Part shown: piece after piece, positions 9,246 through 18,620 of the stretch
Layout of the letters: every line of letters starts with the position of its first letter
Position numbering within the stretch: position 1 is the first letter of the stretch
Source: Aquimarina aquimarini
Lineage (GTDB): Bacteria; Bacteroidota; Bacteroidia; Flavobacteriales; Flavobacteriaceae
NCBI RefSeq assembly: GCF_900299535.1
Contig: NZ_OMKE01000036.1
Span: forward strand, 1-64,000
Direction: 5' to 3'
DNA length: 64,000 nucleotides
Made by a program: the position numbers and the translations under genes
The notes under the pieces: generated by a model
Database searches by the model: none
What the model saw: only the letters and a program-made list of their open reading frames with translations
What the model was told of the DNA's origin: nothing

Positions 9246-9349
9246 TATTCTTAAAATTTAATTTGACTATTCATAATTATTTCTGTTACTGACTTATATA
9301 ATCAACACATACCTTTTTATAAAATTTGTAAAAAGGACATGTACTAATT

Positions 9350-12300
9350 CTATGCTTCATTCATGACTTTCTGATCTTGAAGAAGTGGTGCTGTAATAAG
9401 CTCTATTAGATATTCTAGATGTGGTCGTTCTATACATGTAAAATGATCTCCTTGAATATCCATTACGGTAAATTCTCCTAGGCAGGCTTCTCGCCAGTAT
9501 TCGATTGTTTTTTGTGCGGTTCCTGGTAAAAATTCAGATTGCCCTGTAGCGTTTAAGAATCGTATATCACCGATATACGGGAGTGGTGTAATATAGGATG
9601 CTATATAACTTTGTCTATACATTTTATACAGGCCTTCTGCCATCTCTACCTCCATCACATCTCCTGTCTCTTTATAAACAGCATCTACATATGCATTGAA
9701 ACGGGTTCTAAGATCATAGGTTGATAACTTCTGAAATAATGTACTTACCGCTTCTAGCCCCTTATCTCCTGATACTTCTTTTGGTGCTCCTTCTGGGATA
9801 ACTCCGTTATTTTTTTCAATAATTTGCATAAAGGCTCTTGCCATATCCATATAATCAACGGCTCCGAAACCTGCTTGTTCTAAGGAAACTCCTAGATTAG
9901 GAACGAATAATGATTCTATGACTAAATCATCTTTTACATCAATATTAACTGGGTGACTGTCTACCAAAACCAAGTCTACAACCTCTATATCTCTTTCTAT
10001 TAAACGCCTAGCAACTTCTACTGCTATTTGACCTCCCATGCAATATCCTATCAACTGCATTTTCTTATGTCCCGTTTCTATCAATCGTTCTGCATAGTCT
10101 TCTGCTATCAATTCTATCAATTCTGATGCTTCAAGATTACAATACACTTCTGTATCCTTGACAGTAATCGCCATGATAGGTCCTAGGTCTTGTTTCATAA
10201 GCTCATCTAGTAACTGTAGCAGATAGTTCATGGTTCCTACTCCTGCATGAAAAACTACTCTAAGAGGACCGTTTTTACTTTCTCCATAAGGTGTTAGTAC
10301 TCCATTACTGTTTGAAGAAGTTATTCCGTTTTCAGGATTAGATGCTGTTGTTTCTTGATCTAAGTTTTTAGATTTTTCTCGTATAAACTCTGATAATGCT
10401 GCTATAGTAGGATAGTTAAGCATCTGTCTTAAAATTGCATCATAGGGAATATGAACTGGTGTTTCTTCTTTGGCTAGACCATCTCTAAGCTTTCCTGCTA
10501 CTTGTGCCATTATCAAAGAATCTGCTCCCAGATCATAAAAATTTTGTGACCTTCCTATTCCTGAAATATTGAGCGCTGTTGCTAATTGCTGTGATAATTT
10601 TGTCTCGAGCTCATCCATCACCGAGTCTGAGCTACCAAATTGTGTACCTCCCATTACAACCTGGGGCCTCCATTTTGCAATTGTTTTGCGATCAACTTTA
10701 CCATTTCTTGTGATTGGTAATGCGTCTACAATTTGCAAATGACTAGGAATCATATATTCTGGTACAAGTTTCATTAGAAAACCAGATAACTCTGATGTAC
10801 TTACATAAGATTGATTTTGTTTGAATTGAGTTATATATAATTGATTTTCTAAAATTTCTAGCTTTGTTTCTGTATGTATGGTAGAACGTATATTTTCTGT
10901 GCTGTTATGTAGCAACCAACCACTAGGACGACATACTTCTTTTATAGCGATTATCTCCTCTTCTTTTTCTAGCTTCTTTGTGGTTATAACAACATCAAAT
11001 TCATTAGGTTCCAGCCCTTGAGTTCTGTAATCAATCTTACTATCAAAAACACCAAAACATATATTCTCGTATTCTTTATAACTTGAGGATAATTCGCTTA
11101 TGATTGCTTTATCTGTATGCGTGTATACATACTCTATTGACTTATCTTGTAGTTGTTCTATGATTGTATCTACTTGTTCTTTTTCTGTATCTCCTAATTG
11201 TAAAACTCTGAGAGGTTGTTTGCCTGTATGATTTTCATGTATTGTATTAAGGGTTACGCCTATGTATGCGTCAACTTCAAGCGCTTTGCTATTCTTGATA
11301 TCTACTTCTATATCTTTCAAGATTCTTTGAGCTTTCTCTTGATCTTGTTCTAGAGCGACTTTATCTTTCTGATTTAGTTCTATAACTCCTAATAAGGCTT
11401 TTTCTTCTACAGAGCCATCAACCACTACTCCTACTGCATTGACAAGAGAATGTTTTAATAGGGCTGATTCTATTTCTCCTAATTCTATTCTATGTCCTCT
11501 GATTTTTACCTGATTGTCTTCTCTACCCAAGAATTCTATTTCTCCTCCTGGAGTATAGCGCCCTAAATCTCCTGTACGATACAATCGTTGTCCATCTAAT
11601 GGGTGCTTAAAGAATGATTTTTCTGTTAATTCAACTTCGTTTAGATATCCATCGGCTAATCCGTCTCCTGTGATATATAATTCTCCAATCGCCCAAACGG
11701 GGCAATCTCTATACTCACTATCCAATACTCTAAATCCTTGATTTGCCAAAGGCCTACCATAAGGAATGCTACTCCAATCTGACTCTAATCCCTTATATAC
11801 GTGATGAATTGACCAAATGGATGCTTCTGTTGCTCCACCAAGACTAATTAATTGTACTTGTGGCAATTGCTTTGCCAAAATATCTGGCAGAGTAAGAGGA
11901 ATCCAATCTCCGGAGAGTAATGCTAGTCTAAAGGCTGGTATTTTGATAGTGGTTTCTGTAGCCAAATAGGTATTCAACATTTGCATGAGTGCTGGCACTG
12001 TATTCCAGATCGTAATCTCATGCTTTTGTAGTAATTCTACCCAATGAGATGGGTCTGTTTGCCGTTCTTGATCTGGGTATATGATTGCTCCTCCTACAGA
12101 GAGTAATCCAAAAATATCAAATACCGATAAATCAAATCCTAATTGTGCCAGTGCCAATACTCTGTCTTTATCATTTACAGAAAAGCGCTTGTTGATATCT
12201 ATAATGGTATTTACCGCCGCAATATGATTAATCACAACTCCTTTTGGTTGTCCTGTAGATCCCGAAGTATAAATTACATATGCTGGTAAATTTGGGTCTG

Positions 12301-14293
12301 CATCTGTTTTTAAGGTGATCTCTGTTTTTGGTGTTACTTGATCTACTACAATTACTTGAATATGATCTGGCCAATGGGTTGTATTATTGGTATCGGTAAT
12401 CACAAAACGAATATCTGCATGTTTGAGCATTGTATGTATTCTCTCTTCTGGTTGAAATACATCTATAGGTACATATACTCCTGCACTTGATAGGGTAGCT
12501 AATACAGCGATAACTTGATTGGCTCCTTTATGCATAGAGATAGCCACTTTATCTTGTGGTTTGCACCCTAATTTGTCTAATGCATCTGCTACTGCACTGG
12601 CTTTTTGTCCTATTTCTTTATAAGTGGTTTGTCCTTTTGTATCAACAACAGCAATAGCATCGGGTGTTGTATTTATCTGCTCTATTATTTGTTCATGAAG
12701 TACATGAGTGGGTAATGGTGCATCTGTTGCGTTGATAAGGTGTCTTTCTTTTTGTTGCCAATCTGGTAAACCGACTACACTATCATTCTGCCACGTTGTA
12801 TCATCTATTACCAAATTCTGTAATAGTAATTCAAAGGCTTTAAACATATCATCTGCCATCTGATCAGGAAAAACATCTTCTCTGATATCCCAATTGATAT
12901 GTAATCCATCTTGCGTATCCATCGCCTGACAATCAATAAAAACTTGTGGAGTCTGACTAATTCCAAACTCTCCTAGTTTTCCTTTTTTCTTATTTGCTTC
13001 GCTAGAATTGGTTAATCCAATCGCACTGGTAAATACAAAGGGCATAAGGGCACTATCTCTACCGTATTGTCGTGTAATTTCTCTCATTACTTCTACACCA
13101 GAAAACAGGCGGTGATCCAAATCATCAAACAGTTGATTGTTTAAGGTTTTTGCTCGATCAATAAATGATTGTTTATCAGACCAGTTTACTTCTAGTAAGC
13201 TTACAGAGGTAAAATCACCTACTATAGAATTTACTTCTTCATGTAGTGGTAGTCTGTTTAATACCGTAAGGTTTAAACAGAACTTGTTATTGCGACTCCA
13301 TCGTTCTATCACTGCCGCATAGGCTGTCATAACAATGGTTGTTGGTGTTAATCCTAATTGCTGACTTTGCTCTTTTATGCGACTCCATATAGTAGTGTCC
13401 AGTTTTATAAAACGACGTGTAAATCGTCCTTTTCCCGAGGGTTTATGTGTTCTTGATAATGGTAGGTCTGGTGCTCCCGGTAGGCTATGAATCCTATCCA
13501 TCCAGTACTGCTTATCTTTTACATAAGCTGTTGTTTCTCTCATTCCTCTTTCTGCAATCAAATAATCTCTAAAACTAAGAGTGAGTTCTGGTAATGGGGT
13601 TTCTATAGATTCATAAAGGGCTTCAAATTCTGATAATAATAACCAGATACTTGCCCAATCTGCAATCAAAAACTCCATAGAGAAATGAAGAATCGAATTT
13701 TCTGGGGTTTGAGTCACTCCTATGCCAAACAATGGCCATTTGCTGGTATCATAAACACGATGCCCCATATCTTCACGAATTTCACTCAATACAGCAGTTG
13801 CTTCTTTTTCTTCTTTGGTGCTAACATCATTGAATGCTACTATCAATTCTGGAGTGTTCTCCATCACACACTGATACCCATTATTATCTATTGTAGACCT
13901 CAGCATCTCATGTCTTGAGATAAGCTTATTCCAAACCTCTTGTACTCGTTTATGTACCAGCTTATCGTATTGTAATTCTAAATAAATATGACATGCTACC
14001 CCACCATAATCAAATACCTCATTACGCCCTAACAAATACGCTGACTGTACGTCTGTCAACGGAAAAGGGGCAAATCGATCATCTGGGTTTGCGACTACCG
14101 CTACTGATTTACTTTCTACTTTTAGTTGTTTTATAATAGCTAGTTTATGCTTTTTCAGTTCTTCAAGATCGGCTGGTTTAAGAACTCCTTGGGGTGCTTT
14201 GTATCGTAATTTTCCATTTTCTTCCCAAAGTTTGATTCCGTCTTTTCTAAGTCTTACTAATAAATCTATATAGGTGGTGGTATCTGCTAACAT
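9350..14293 (-). CDS. NRPS: docking-Cy-A(Cys)-PCP-TE, terminal module
   Basis: 1647 residues. Domains: TubC-like N-terminal docking domain (1-60); heterocyclisation (Cy) domain (about 75-500), whose DxxxxDxxS motif reads ExxxxDxxS (Glu207, Asp212, Ser215); adenylation domain (about 530-945 plus the tail at 1175-1205), with core YTSGSTGQPKG, YRTGDLGRY and the A8 motif to 943; PCP with GADSL, Ser1259; thioesterase (about 1340-1647). The pocket residues read D-L-F-N-L-S-L-I-W plus Lys1199, almost the known cysteine code. Between A8 and A10 sits a shortened remnant (about 945-1175) of the methyltransferase normally inserted there. The thioesterase nucleophile motif is GYCMGG, so Cys1418 replaces Ser; Asp1445 and His1617 complete the triad. 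Role: cyclise a second cysteine to a thiazoline and release the product. Confidence 0.92.
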   Translation of the reverse strand: MLADTTTYIDLLVRLRKDGIKLWEENGKLRYKAPQGVLKPADLEELKKHKLAIIKQLKVESKSVAVVANPDDRFAPFPLTDVQSAYLLGRNEVFDYGGVACHIYLELQYDKLVHKRVQEVWNKLISRHEMLRSTIDNNGYQCVMENTPELIVAFNDVSTKEEKEATAVLSEIREDMGHRVYDTSKWPLFGIGVTQTPENSILHFSMEFLIADWASIWLLLSEFEALYESIETPLPELTLSFRDYLIAERGMRETTAYVKDKQYWMDRIHSLPGAPDLPLSRTHKPSGKGRFTRRFIKLDTTIWSRIKEQSQQLGLTPTTIVMTAYAAVIERWSRNNKFCLNLTVLNRLPLHEEVNSIVGDFTSVSLLEVNWSDKQSFIDRAKTLNNQLFDDLDHRLFSGVEVMREITRQYGRDSALMPFVFTSAIGLTNSSEANKKKGKLGEFGISQTPQVFIDCQAMDTQDGLHINWDIREDVFPDQMADDMFKAFELLLQNLVIDDTTWQNDSVVGLPDWQQKERHLINATDAPLPTHVLHEQIIEQINTTPDAIAVVDTKGQTTYKEIGQKASAVADALDKLGCKPQDKVAISMHKGANQVIAVLATLSSAGVYVPIDVFQPEERIHTMLKHADIRFVITDTNNTTHWPDHIQVIVVDQVTPKTEITLKTDADPNLPAYVIYTSGSTGQPKGVVINHIAAVNTIIDINKRFSVNDKDRVLALAQLGFDLSVFDIFGLLSVGGAIIYPDQERQTDPSHWVELLQKHEITIWNTVPALMQMLNTYLATETTIKIPAFRLALLSGDWIPLTLPDILAKQLPQVQLISLGGATEASIWSIHHVYKGLESDWSSIPYGRPLANQGFRVLDSEYRDCPVWAIGELYITGDGLADGYLNEVELTEKSFFKHPLDGQRLYRTGDLGRYTPGGEIEFLGREDNQVKIRGHRIELGEIESALLKHSLVNAVGVVVDGSVEEKALLGVIELNQKDKVALEQDQEKAQRILKDIEVDIKNSKALEVDAYIGVTLNTIHENHTGKQPLRVLQLGDTEKEQVDTIIEQLQDKSIEYVYTHTDKAIISELSSSYKEYENICFGVFDSKIDYRTQGLEPNEFDVVITTKKLEKEEEIIAIKEVCRPSGWLLHNSTENIRSTIHTETKLEILENQLYITQFKQNQSYVSTSELSGFLMKLVPEYMIPSHLQIVDALPITRNGKVDRKTIAKWRPQVVMGGTQFGSSDSVMDELETKLSQQLATALNISGIGRSQNFYDLGADSLIMAQVAGKLRDGLAKEETPVHIPYDAILRQMLNYPTIAALSEFIREKSKNLDQETTASNPENGITSSNSNGVLTPYGESKNGPLRVVFHAGVGTMNYLLQLLDELMKQDLGPIMAITVKDTEVYCNLEASELIELIAEDYAERLIETGHKKMQLIGYCMGGQIAVEVARRLIERDIEVVDLVLVDSHPVNIDVKDDLVIESLFVPNLGVSLEQAGFGAVDYMDMARAFMQIIEKNNGVIPEGAPKEVSGDKGLEAVSTLFQKLSTYDLRTRFNAYVDAVYKETGDVMEVEMAEGLYKMYRQSYIASYITPLPYIGDIRFLNATGQSEFLPGTAQKTIEYWREACLGEFTVMDIQGDHFTCIERPHLEYLIELITAPLLQDQKVMNEA

Positions 14294-14327
14294 ATCTTTA
14301 AATTCTAAATTTTATTTTTGTTGGTTA

Positions 14328-15050
14328 TTACGATGCTGTAAATGTTGCGCCATGTAAATAATCAGGATTCAAATCTAATTTCAGTCCAGATAACCCTACA
14401 TCAAAAACTCTTGTTTGTGAGCTTGGTACTGTTTTTATGTATTTATCTTCTTTTATAAATTCCTGAAATTGATCTATATATGCTGAATCCATATCTAGTT
14501 TTACCCATGCTATTTTGGTTGCCCCATTTGCATGTTTTATTCCTTCTGGTTTCTGCGGAGTTTCATATCCTGAAAAAACGAAAGGAAAACCGTCTGGGTT
14601 AGGGCAAAAGACTTTGTATTTCACCTTTTCTCCTTCTGGGTTTATTCTTTTGTTACGAATAATCCGAGAGGCGGAAATACCAGATTTATTCATTTCATTT
14701 TTTATGGTTTTGATATCCAATGGATATTCTGGTACGCTTTTGCCTGTATTTTCTATATACTCTTGAGGTTCTAGAGCCAGATCACACCATCCTTCTGTCG
14801 TTTTTGACCATTGTTGCCATCGTTGCCCAGCTGAACGCCCATAAAATAGATGTAAAGGGTATTTTAAAAATTCAAATTTTTTGGGTAACTGAAAAAACTC
14901 TATGTATGGTCCTTCATCAAACCATAAAAATGCATTGTGTGCCTTTTCTGGGGTACTCCCCCATACTGGCGAAAACCCTAAGGATTTATAGTCTTCTACA
15001 ACTTGTTGTATATTATCTACTTTATATACTATATGACTGCATTTCAACAT
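14328..15050 (-). CDS. VOC-superfamily protein, glyoxalase-like
   Basis: 240 residues. The N-terminus MLKCSHIVYKVDNIQQVVEDYKS has the beta-alpha start of a VOC (glyoxalase/bleomycin-resistance/dioxygenase) module, followed by AFLWFDEGPYIEFFQL, where a metal-binding Glu is usual. A second half (KIAWVKLDMDSAYIDQFQEF) could form the paired module. The gene lies 3 bp after the reductase-methyltransferase gene and 34 bp before the second NRPS gene, so it is surely co-transcribed. It may tailor or bind the thiazoline product or protect the producer; the reaction is unknown. Its C-terminal half is weakly conserved, so the family call rests mainly on the first 60 residues. Confidence 0.65.
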   Translation of the reverse strand: MLKCSHIVYKVDNIQQVVEDYKSLGFSPVWGSTPEKAHNAFLWFDEGPYIEFFQLPKKFEFLKYPLHLFYGRSAGQRWQQWSKTTEGWCDLALEPQEYIENTGKSVPEYPLDIKTIKNEMNKSGISASRIIRNKRINPEGEKVKYKVFCPNPDGFPFVFSGYETPQKPEGIKHANGATKIAWVKLDMDSAYIDQFQEFIKEDKYIKTVPSSQTRVFDVGLSGLKLDLNPDYLHGATFTAS

Positions 15051-15053
15051 ATC

Positions 15054-17327
15054 TTATTTTTTTACAATGAATAATTTTTGCTCAAAAGGTGTCAATGGGT
15101 TTTCTTCTTCTGGCAATACCACTACTTCTTGAGCCCCTGCTTTATTGAATGCATTACTCCATTGAGAGGGTGTAAAAAAGGTAGTTTTATCTTCTTTTCG
15201 TTCATCTTCTGGAGTAGTCATCATAAAGGCTTGTGAAATCAGTATTTCTAAAAATTCTCTGGTTGGCTCTGTTATCAATAACCAGCCTCCTTCTGTCAAA
15301 GAACTCATCATTTGGGTAATGACCCTGTCTGTATTTTCTGCATTATTAAGAACTCCTGCGGCAATAATAATATCAAAACCTTCTGCTGGTATTTGTTGTG
15401 ATACAAAGTCTTGATCTATATCCAAAACCTGAAAATCTATCCACGAATAGTCTTTGAGTAGTTGTCTTGCATTATTCAAGAAAAAACTTGAGAGATCTGT
15501 AAACAGATATTCTACTTCTATATCTTTTATGATCGTTTCTTGTAGTTTTGGAGCTACAGATACTGTGGTTGCACCAGTTCCTGCGCCTATCTCTAATATT
15601 TTTATTTTTCTTAGAGAGGGGGTATTTGACATCTTGTATTTTGCTATTCTATGCACTGCTTCTGATACTGATTGATTGAGGTATTTAGCGGTAATAGTAT
15701 CTCTATACAGTGAGTTGGCAATATCTAAGCGCCCTTCTGGAAATAGTAATAGTGCGGCTTGTTGGGTATCACTCATTAATTCTGGTAACTGCTCTGCATT
15801 TGCTACCAAATATTCCATCGTTATTGGATCTCCTAATTTATGATCCCAAGCGTCTTTGACAAATCCCCAACTTTGATTAAAAACATCGGTAGTGATTACT
15901 TCATCTCCGTTTGCAAAACCTGTGTCTAGCTTATCGAGATATCCTCTCTTTGCCAAGATATCCAGCCAATAAGCTATCAACCCTTTATGTTTTGGGGAAA
16001 TATTGGCTACCGATACAATATCTGATAATGTATATTCTTCGTTTTTATGGGTCAACACTCCTTGTTTTTGTAATGAGAATAACATAGAATGCAGTACTGC
16101 TTTGTCTAAGGTGTCTACAAAATCTTTGATTTGTTCTGTGGTTACGTTTTTTATAATAGTGTCTGATACTTCTGTGCAGGAGTAAATATCTTTTTCACTA
16201 TATACCTTTGGTTCTCCTATTTCTTGCAGTAACTCTTGGGTTGCTGGTGTTTGTCGAGCAACTTTTTGTAATATTTCGACAGGTAAGGGCTGATGATTTA
16301 TCCCAGATGACAAAGAAGGGTAGCCTAAGGCATTGGTAAGGTCTTGCCATTGTCTAGAAACTAATAATTCATTTTGTGATCTGGCTTGCCCCCCTTTGTT
16401 TGTTTCTATACTTTCTTTTATAGACAGTAAATCTTGTCCTATTGCATAGGGCCATTGTTTGGATAGTATTTCTTTATAATTTGCTGGGGAGTACTCGCCT
16501 AATACTTGTGTACTGTTTTCTAAAAGGTACTTGGCTCCTGATCCTGATAGGGCGTTCATACTACTTACATTTTCAGGAAAATGTAATCTTGGGTGCCATA
16601 CTACAGGGCCATGTGTATCACTCAAAGAAAGGCTTCCTCCTTCTACTCCAATTGTTATTTTGTGTAATAGATGAAGGTGATTATCTGGATCATCTGGGTT
16701 TACCTCATTATGAGCTCTAAGGATTATAGGTGTTTTACCTATACTTCCTGTTAATACTGTAAATGGCCCTTCTGTCTTGGTCACATGATCAATTTTCCAT
16801 GGTCTAGTGTTTGGTAACGCTTCTGATAATATATGCATTAACGGGTAGGATACTTGTGATGCATATGCTACTTCTATATAGGATGCTTTTTGTTCTTTTA
16901 ATACTGCTTTTGAACAATTTATAAAGCGTCTTACTTCTGGTAAATGCACATATAAATCTCCTGTTTGAAATCGTACATTATTTTTTTGTGCAGCTCGCAG
17001 ACATATTGCCAAATCTTTATAATGTACAGGGTGTTCCTGTAATACATGAATTCCTTTTTCTAAAAACTGAAGAGATAGTTCTGTTCCATTACCTCCCATT
17101 ACTCCTGACCTGAGAACAACACAGGCTAGATCTACATCTTCTGGCAATTGATCTACAGATGTAAATAAGGGAATTTCATATGCTGCTGCACATTTTGTAG
17201 AGCGCTCACTTCCTTGAGACAGCAAACCAACTATCTCAAACTGATTTTCTAATTTCTTTAAAGATTCAAGGTAAAATTGTCCGAATGTAGAACCACAGAC
17301 TACAGTTTTTAATCTTTTAGGTTTCAT
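15054..17327 (-). CDS. Thiazolinyl imine reductase fused to a methyltransferase
   Basis: 757 residues in two parts. Residues 1-335 match the Gfo/Idh-type thiazolinyl imine reductases (Irp3/YbtU/PchG type): VVCGSTFGQFYLESL at the N-terminus, VLQEHPVH around 95-102 and a C-terminal QDLLSIKESIE helix. This part should use NADPH to reduce a carrier-bound thiazoline to a thiazolidine. Residues about 340-757 match the methyltransferases normally embedded in siderophore NRPS adenylation domains, with a helical lead-in, an intact SAM motif ILEIGAGTG (577-585) and FDIIIAAGVLNNAENT. In the known systems these activities are separate or sit inside the NRPS; here they are fused and act in trans. Neighbours are the two NRPS genes and the VOC gene. 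Confidence 0.88.
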   Translation of the reverse strand: MKPKRLKTVVCGSTFGQFYLESLKKLENQFEIVGLLSQGSERSTKCAAAYEIPLFTSVDQLPEDVDLACVVLRSGVMGGNGTELSLQFLEKGIHVLQEHPVHYKDLAICLRAAQKNNVRFQTGDLYVHLPEVRRFINCSKAVLKEQKASYIEVAYASQVSYPLMHILSEALPNTRPWKIDHVTKTEGPFTVLTGSIGKTPIILRAHNEVNPDDPDNHLHLLHKITIGVEGGSLSLSDTHGPVVWHPRLHFPENVSSMNALSGSGAKYLLENSTQVLGEYSPANYKEILSKQWPYAIGQDLLSIKESIETNKGGQARSQNELLVSRQWQDLTNALGYPSLSSGINHQPLPVEILQKVARQTPATQELLQEIGEPKVYSEKDIYSCTEVSDTIIKNVTTEQIKDFVDTLDKAVLHSMLFSLQKQGVLTHKNEEYTLSDIVSVANISPKHKGLIAYWLDILAKRGYLDKLDTGFANGDEVITTDVFNQSWGFVKDAWDHKLGDPITMEYLVANAEQLPELMSDTQQAALLLFPEGRLDIANSLYRDTITAKYLNQSVSEAVHRIAKYKMSNTPSLRKIKILEIGAGTGATTVSVAPKLQETIIKDIEVEYLFTDLSSFFLNNARQLLKDYSWIDFQVLDIDQDFVSQQIPAEGFDIIIAAGVLNNAENTDRVITQMMSSLTEGGWLLITEPTREFLEILISQAFMMTTPEDERKEDKTTFFTPSQWSNAFNKAGAQEVVVLPEEENPLTPFEQKLFIVKK

Positions 17328-17438
17328 CTATATTTTATTTATTTTAAGAGGTCAGATTGTGTTTTCTAATAATTTTATTGATAGTATATCAACCGATACA
17401 TTTATACATTGAAACTATCGTAATGAGGTGCTTTTTTC

Positions 17439-17456
17439 TTTGTTTACATAAACAAA
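17439..17456. promoter_or_regulatory. 18-bp perfect palindrome in the gap of the NRPS operon
   Basis: TTTGTTTACATAAACAAA lies in the 192-bp gap between the oxidoreductase gene and the reductase-methyltransferase gene. Its symmetry suggests a dimeric regulator site. An AT-rich weak hairpin is the alternative, since T-rich DNA follows on both sides. Confidence 0.3.
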
Positions 17457-17519
17457 AAATTATCTTTTTTTTATTACCTTAATTTTAGGTTATAGCTAGT
17501 ATTTTTATCACGGCTTGTT

Positions 17520-18620
17520 TTAAATTTCGCCTTCTACTTCTTCTAATAATGCAACAATCGAGGTGTCTACTATTTTGAATTCTGTTACGACTCCTGATGT
17601 CATTAATCGATCTATAATTTTTTCTGGATTTGGTAATTCTGAGGCTGGCCCTATTCCAGAAGGAACTTTATCTTCAAGTACAGAAATACAGATCAATGCA
17701 GTTATTGTTCCTGTCAATACTGACATAGCATCCATTTGTAAAATGGCTGTTCGTGTTATTGAATTTTCATTTTTTTGTCCATCTAATTGTACTATCAAAT
17801 TAAAATAGGTTTGCCTACCTATCAAATCCAAATCTGCCGCCAAGCATAATCGTTCTACTGCACCTTTTGGATCGGTTTCAAATTGTGATCGAACAACGTT
17901 TAAGGCTTCTGGAACATGAGTTCCATCTATTACCAAATTCCAATCACCATTAATAAGATTTAATTGTTGGGCAACGTATAGGGATTCATTGTCAAAAAAA
18001 GGAAAAACAGCTACTTCTCTAGGAAAAAATGGGATTGTTGTTGCTGATTGCCTTTTTAATACCGAGGATTTCTTTTTTCTATCCCTCCATGCGGCTAATG
18101 GTTCATTGGTTTCCTCTAAAACACCGACTAAATAATCTTCGGCTCCAGAGGTTGTAAATCGATCTAGGGCTCCTGTATACATCACTAAAGAGTTTACTGT
18201 ATCAAACTCTTGTGCTAGCCATTGTGGCAAAATACCTGTAAGACCAGGAGTGGTTCCTGCTCCATACCTAATAGAAACTTCTGTTTCTATTGAGCTCATC
18301 TTTTCTAATGCTTGATCTATACCTGCATCGATATGATGGCAATGATTCGATATACATAGTTTTGCGACTCTACTTGATACTTTATGAGATGGGCCTACAC
18401 AGTTTACCAAGACAGTACAACCTTGTATAAAAACTTCTAATCCCTTATCATCTTCTACATTTACAGATTCCCAAGTAACATCAGGAAATTCTTTACTAAA
18501 TTTTTCTTGTGCTTTTTTGGGGTTTCTACCACCAATTTTTATAGGTAATTTATTCCATTTTGCCAGTTGTCTAGTGGCATGGATTCCTACTTCGCCATAT
18601 CCTCCTAAAATCCCTATCAT
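17520..18620 (-). CDS. Saccharopine-dehydrogenase-like NAD(P)-dependent oxidoreductase
   Basis: 366 residues. The N-terminus MIGILGGYGEVGIHATRQL is a Rossmann GxGxxG-type nucleotide site, followed by IKIGGRNPKKA (NADP-type Arg) and VNCVGP, the pattern of saccharopine dehydrogenase-like proteins. The start ATG overlaps the stop of the preceding NRPS by four bases (ATGA), so the two are translationally coupled. That coupling argues for a direct role in the pathway, for example reduction or oxidation of a carrier-bound intermediate or synthesis of an unusual precursor. The substrate cannot be read from sequence, and no lysine catabolism genes are nearby. Confidence 0.8.
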   Translation of the reverse strand: MIGILGGYGEVGIHATRQLAKWNKLPIKIGGRNPKKAQEKFSKEFPDVTWESVNVEDDKGLEVFIQGCTVLVNCVGPSHKVSSRVAKLCISNHCHHIDAGIDQALEKMSSIETEVSIRYGAGTTPGLTGILPQWLAQEFDTVNSLVMYTGALDRFTTSGAEDYLVGVLEETNEPLAAWRDRKKKSSVLKRQSATTIPFFPREVAVFPFFDNESLYVAQQLNLINGDWNLVIDGTHVPEALNVVRSQFETDPKGAVERLCLAADLDLIGRQTYFNLIVQLDGQKNENSITRTAILQMDAMSVLTGTITALICISVLEDKVPSGIGPASELPNPEKIIDRLMTSGVVTEFKIVDTSIVALLEEVEGEI

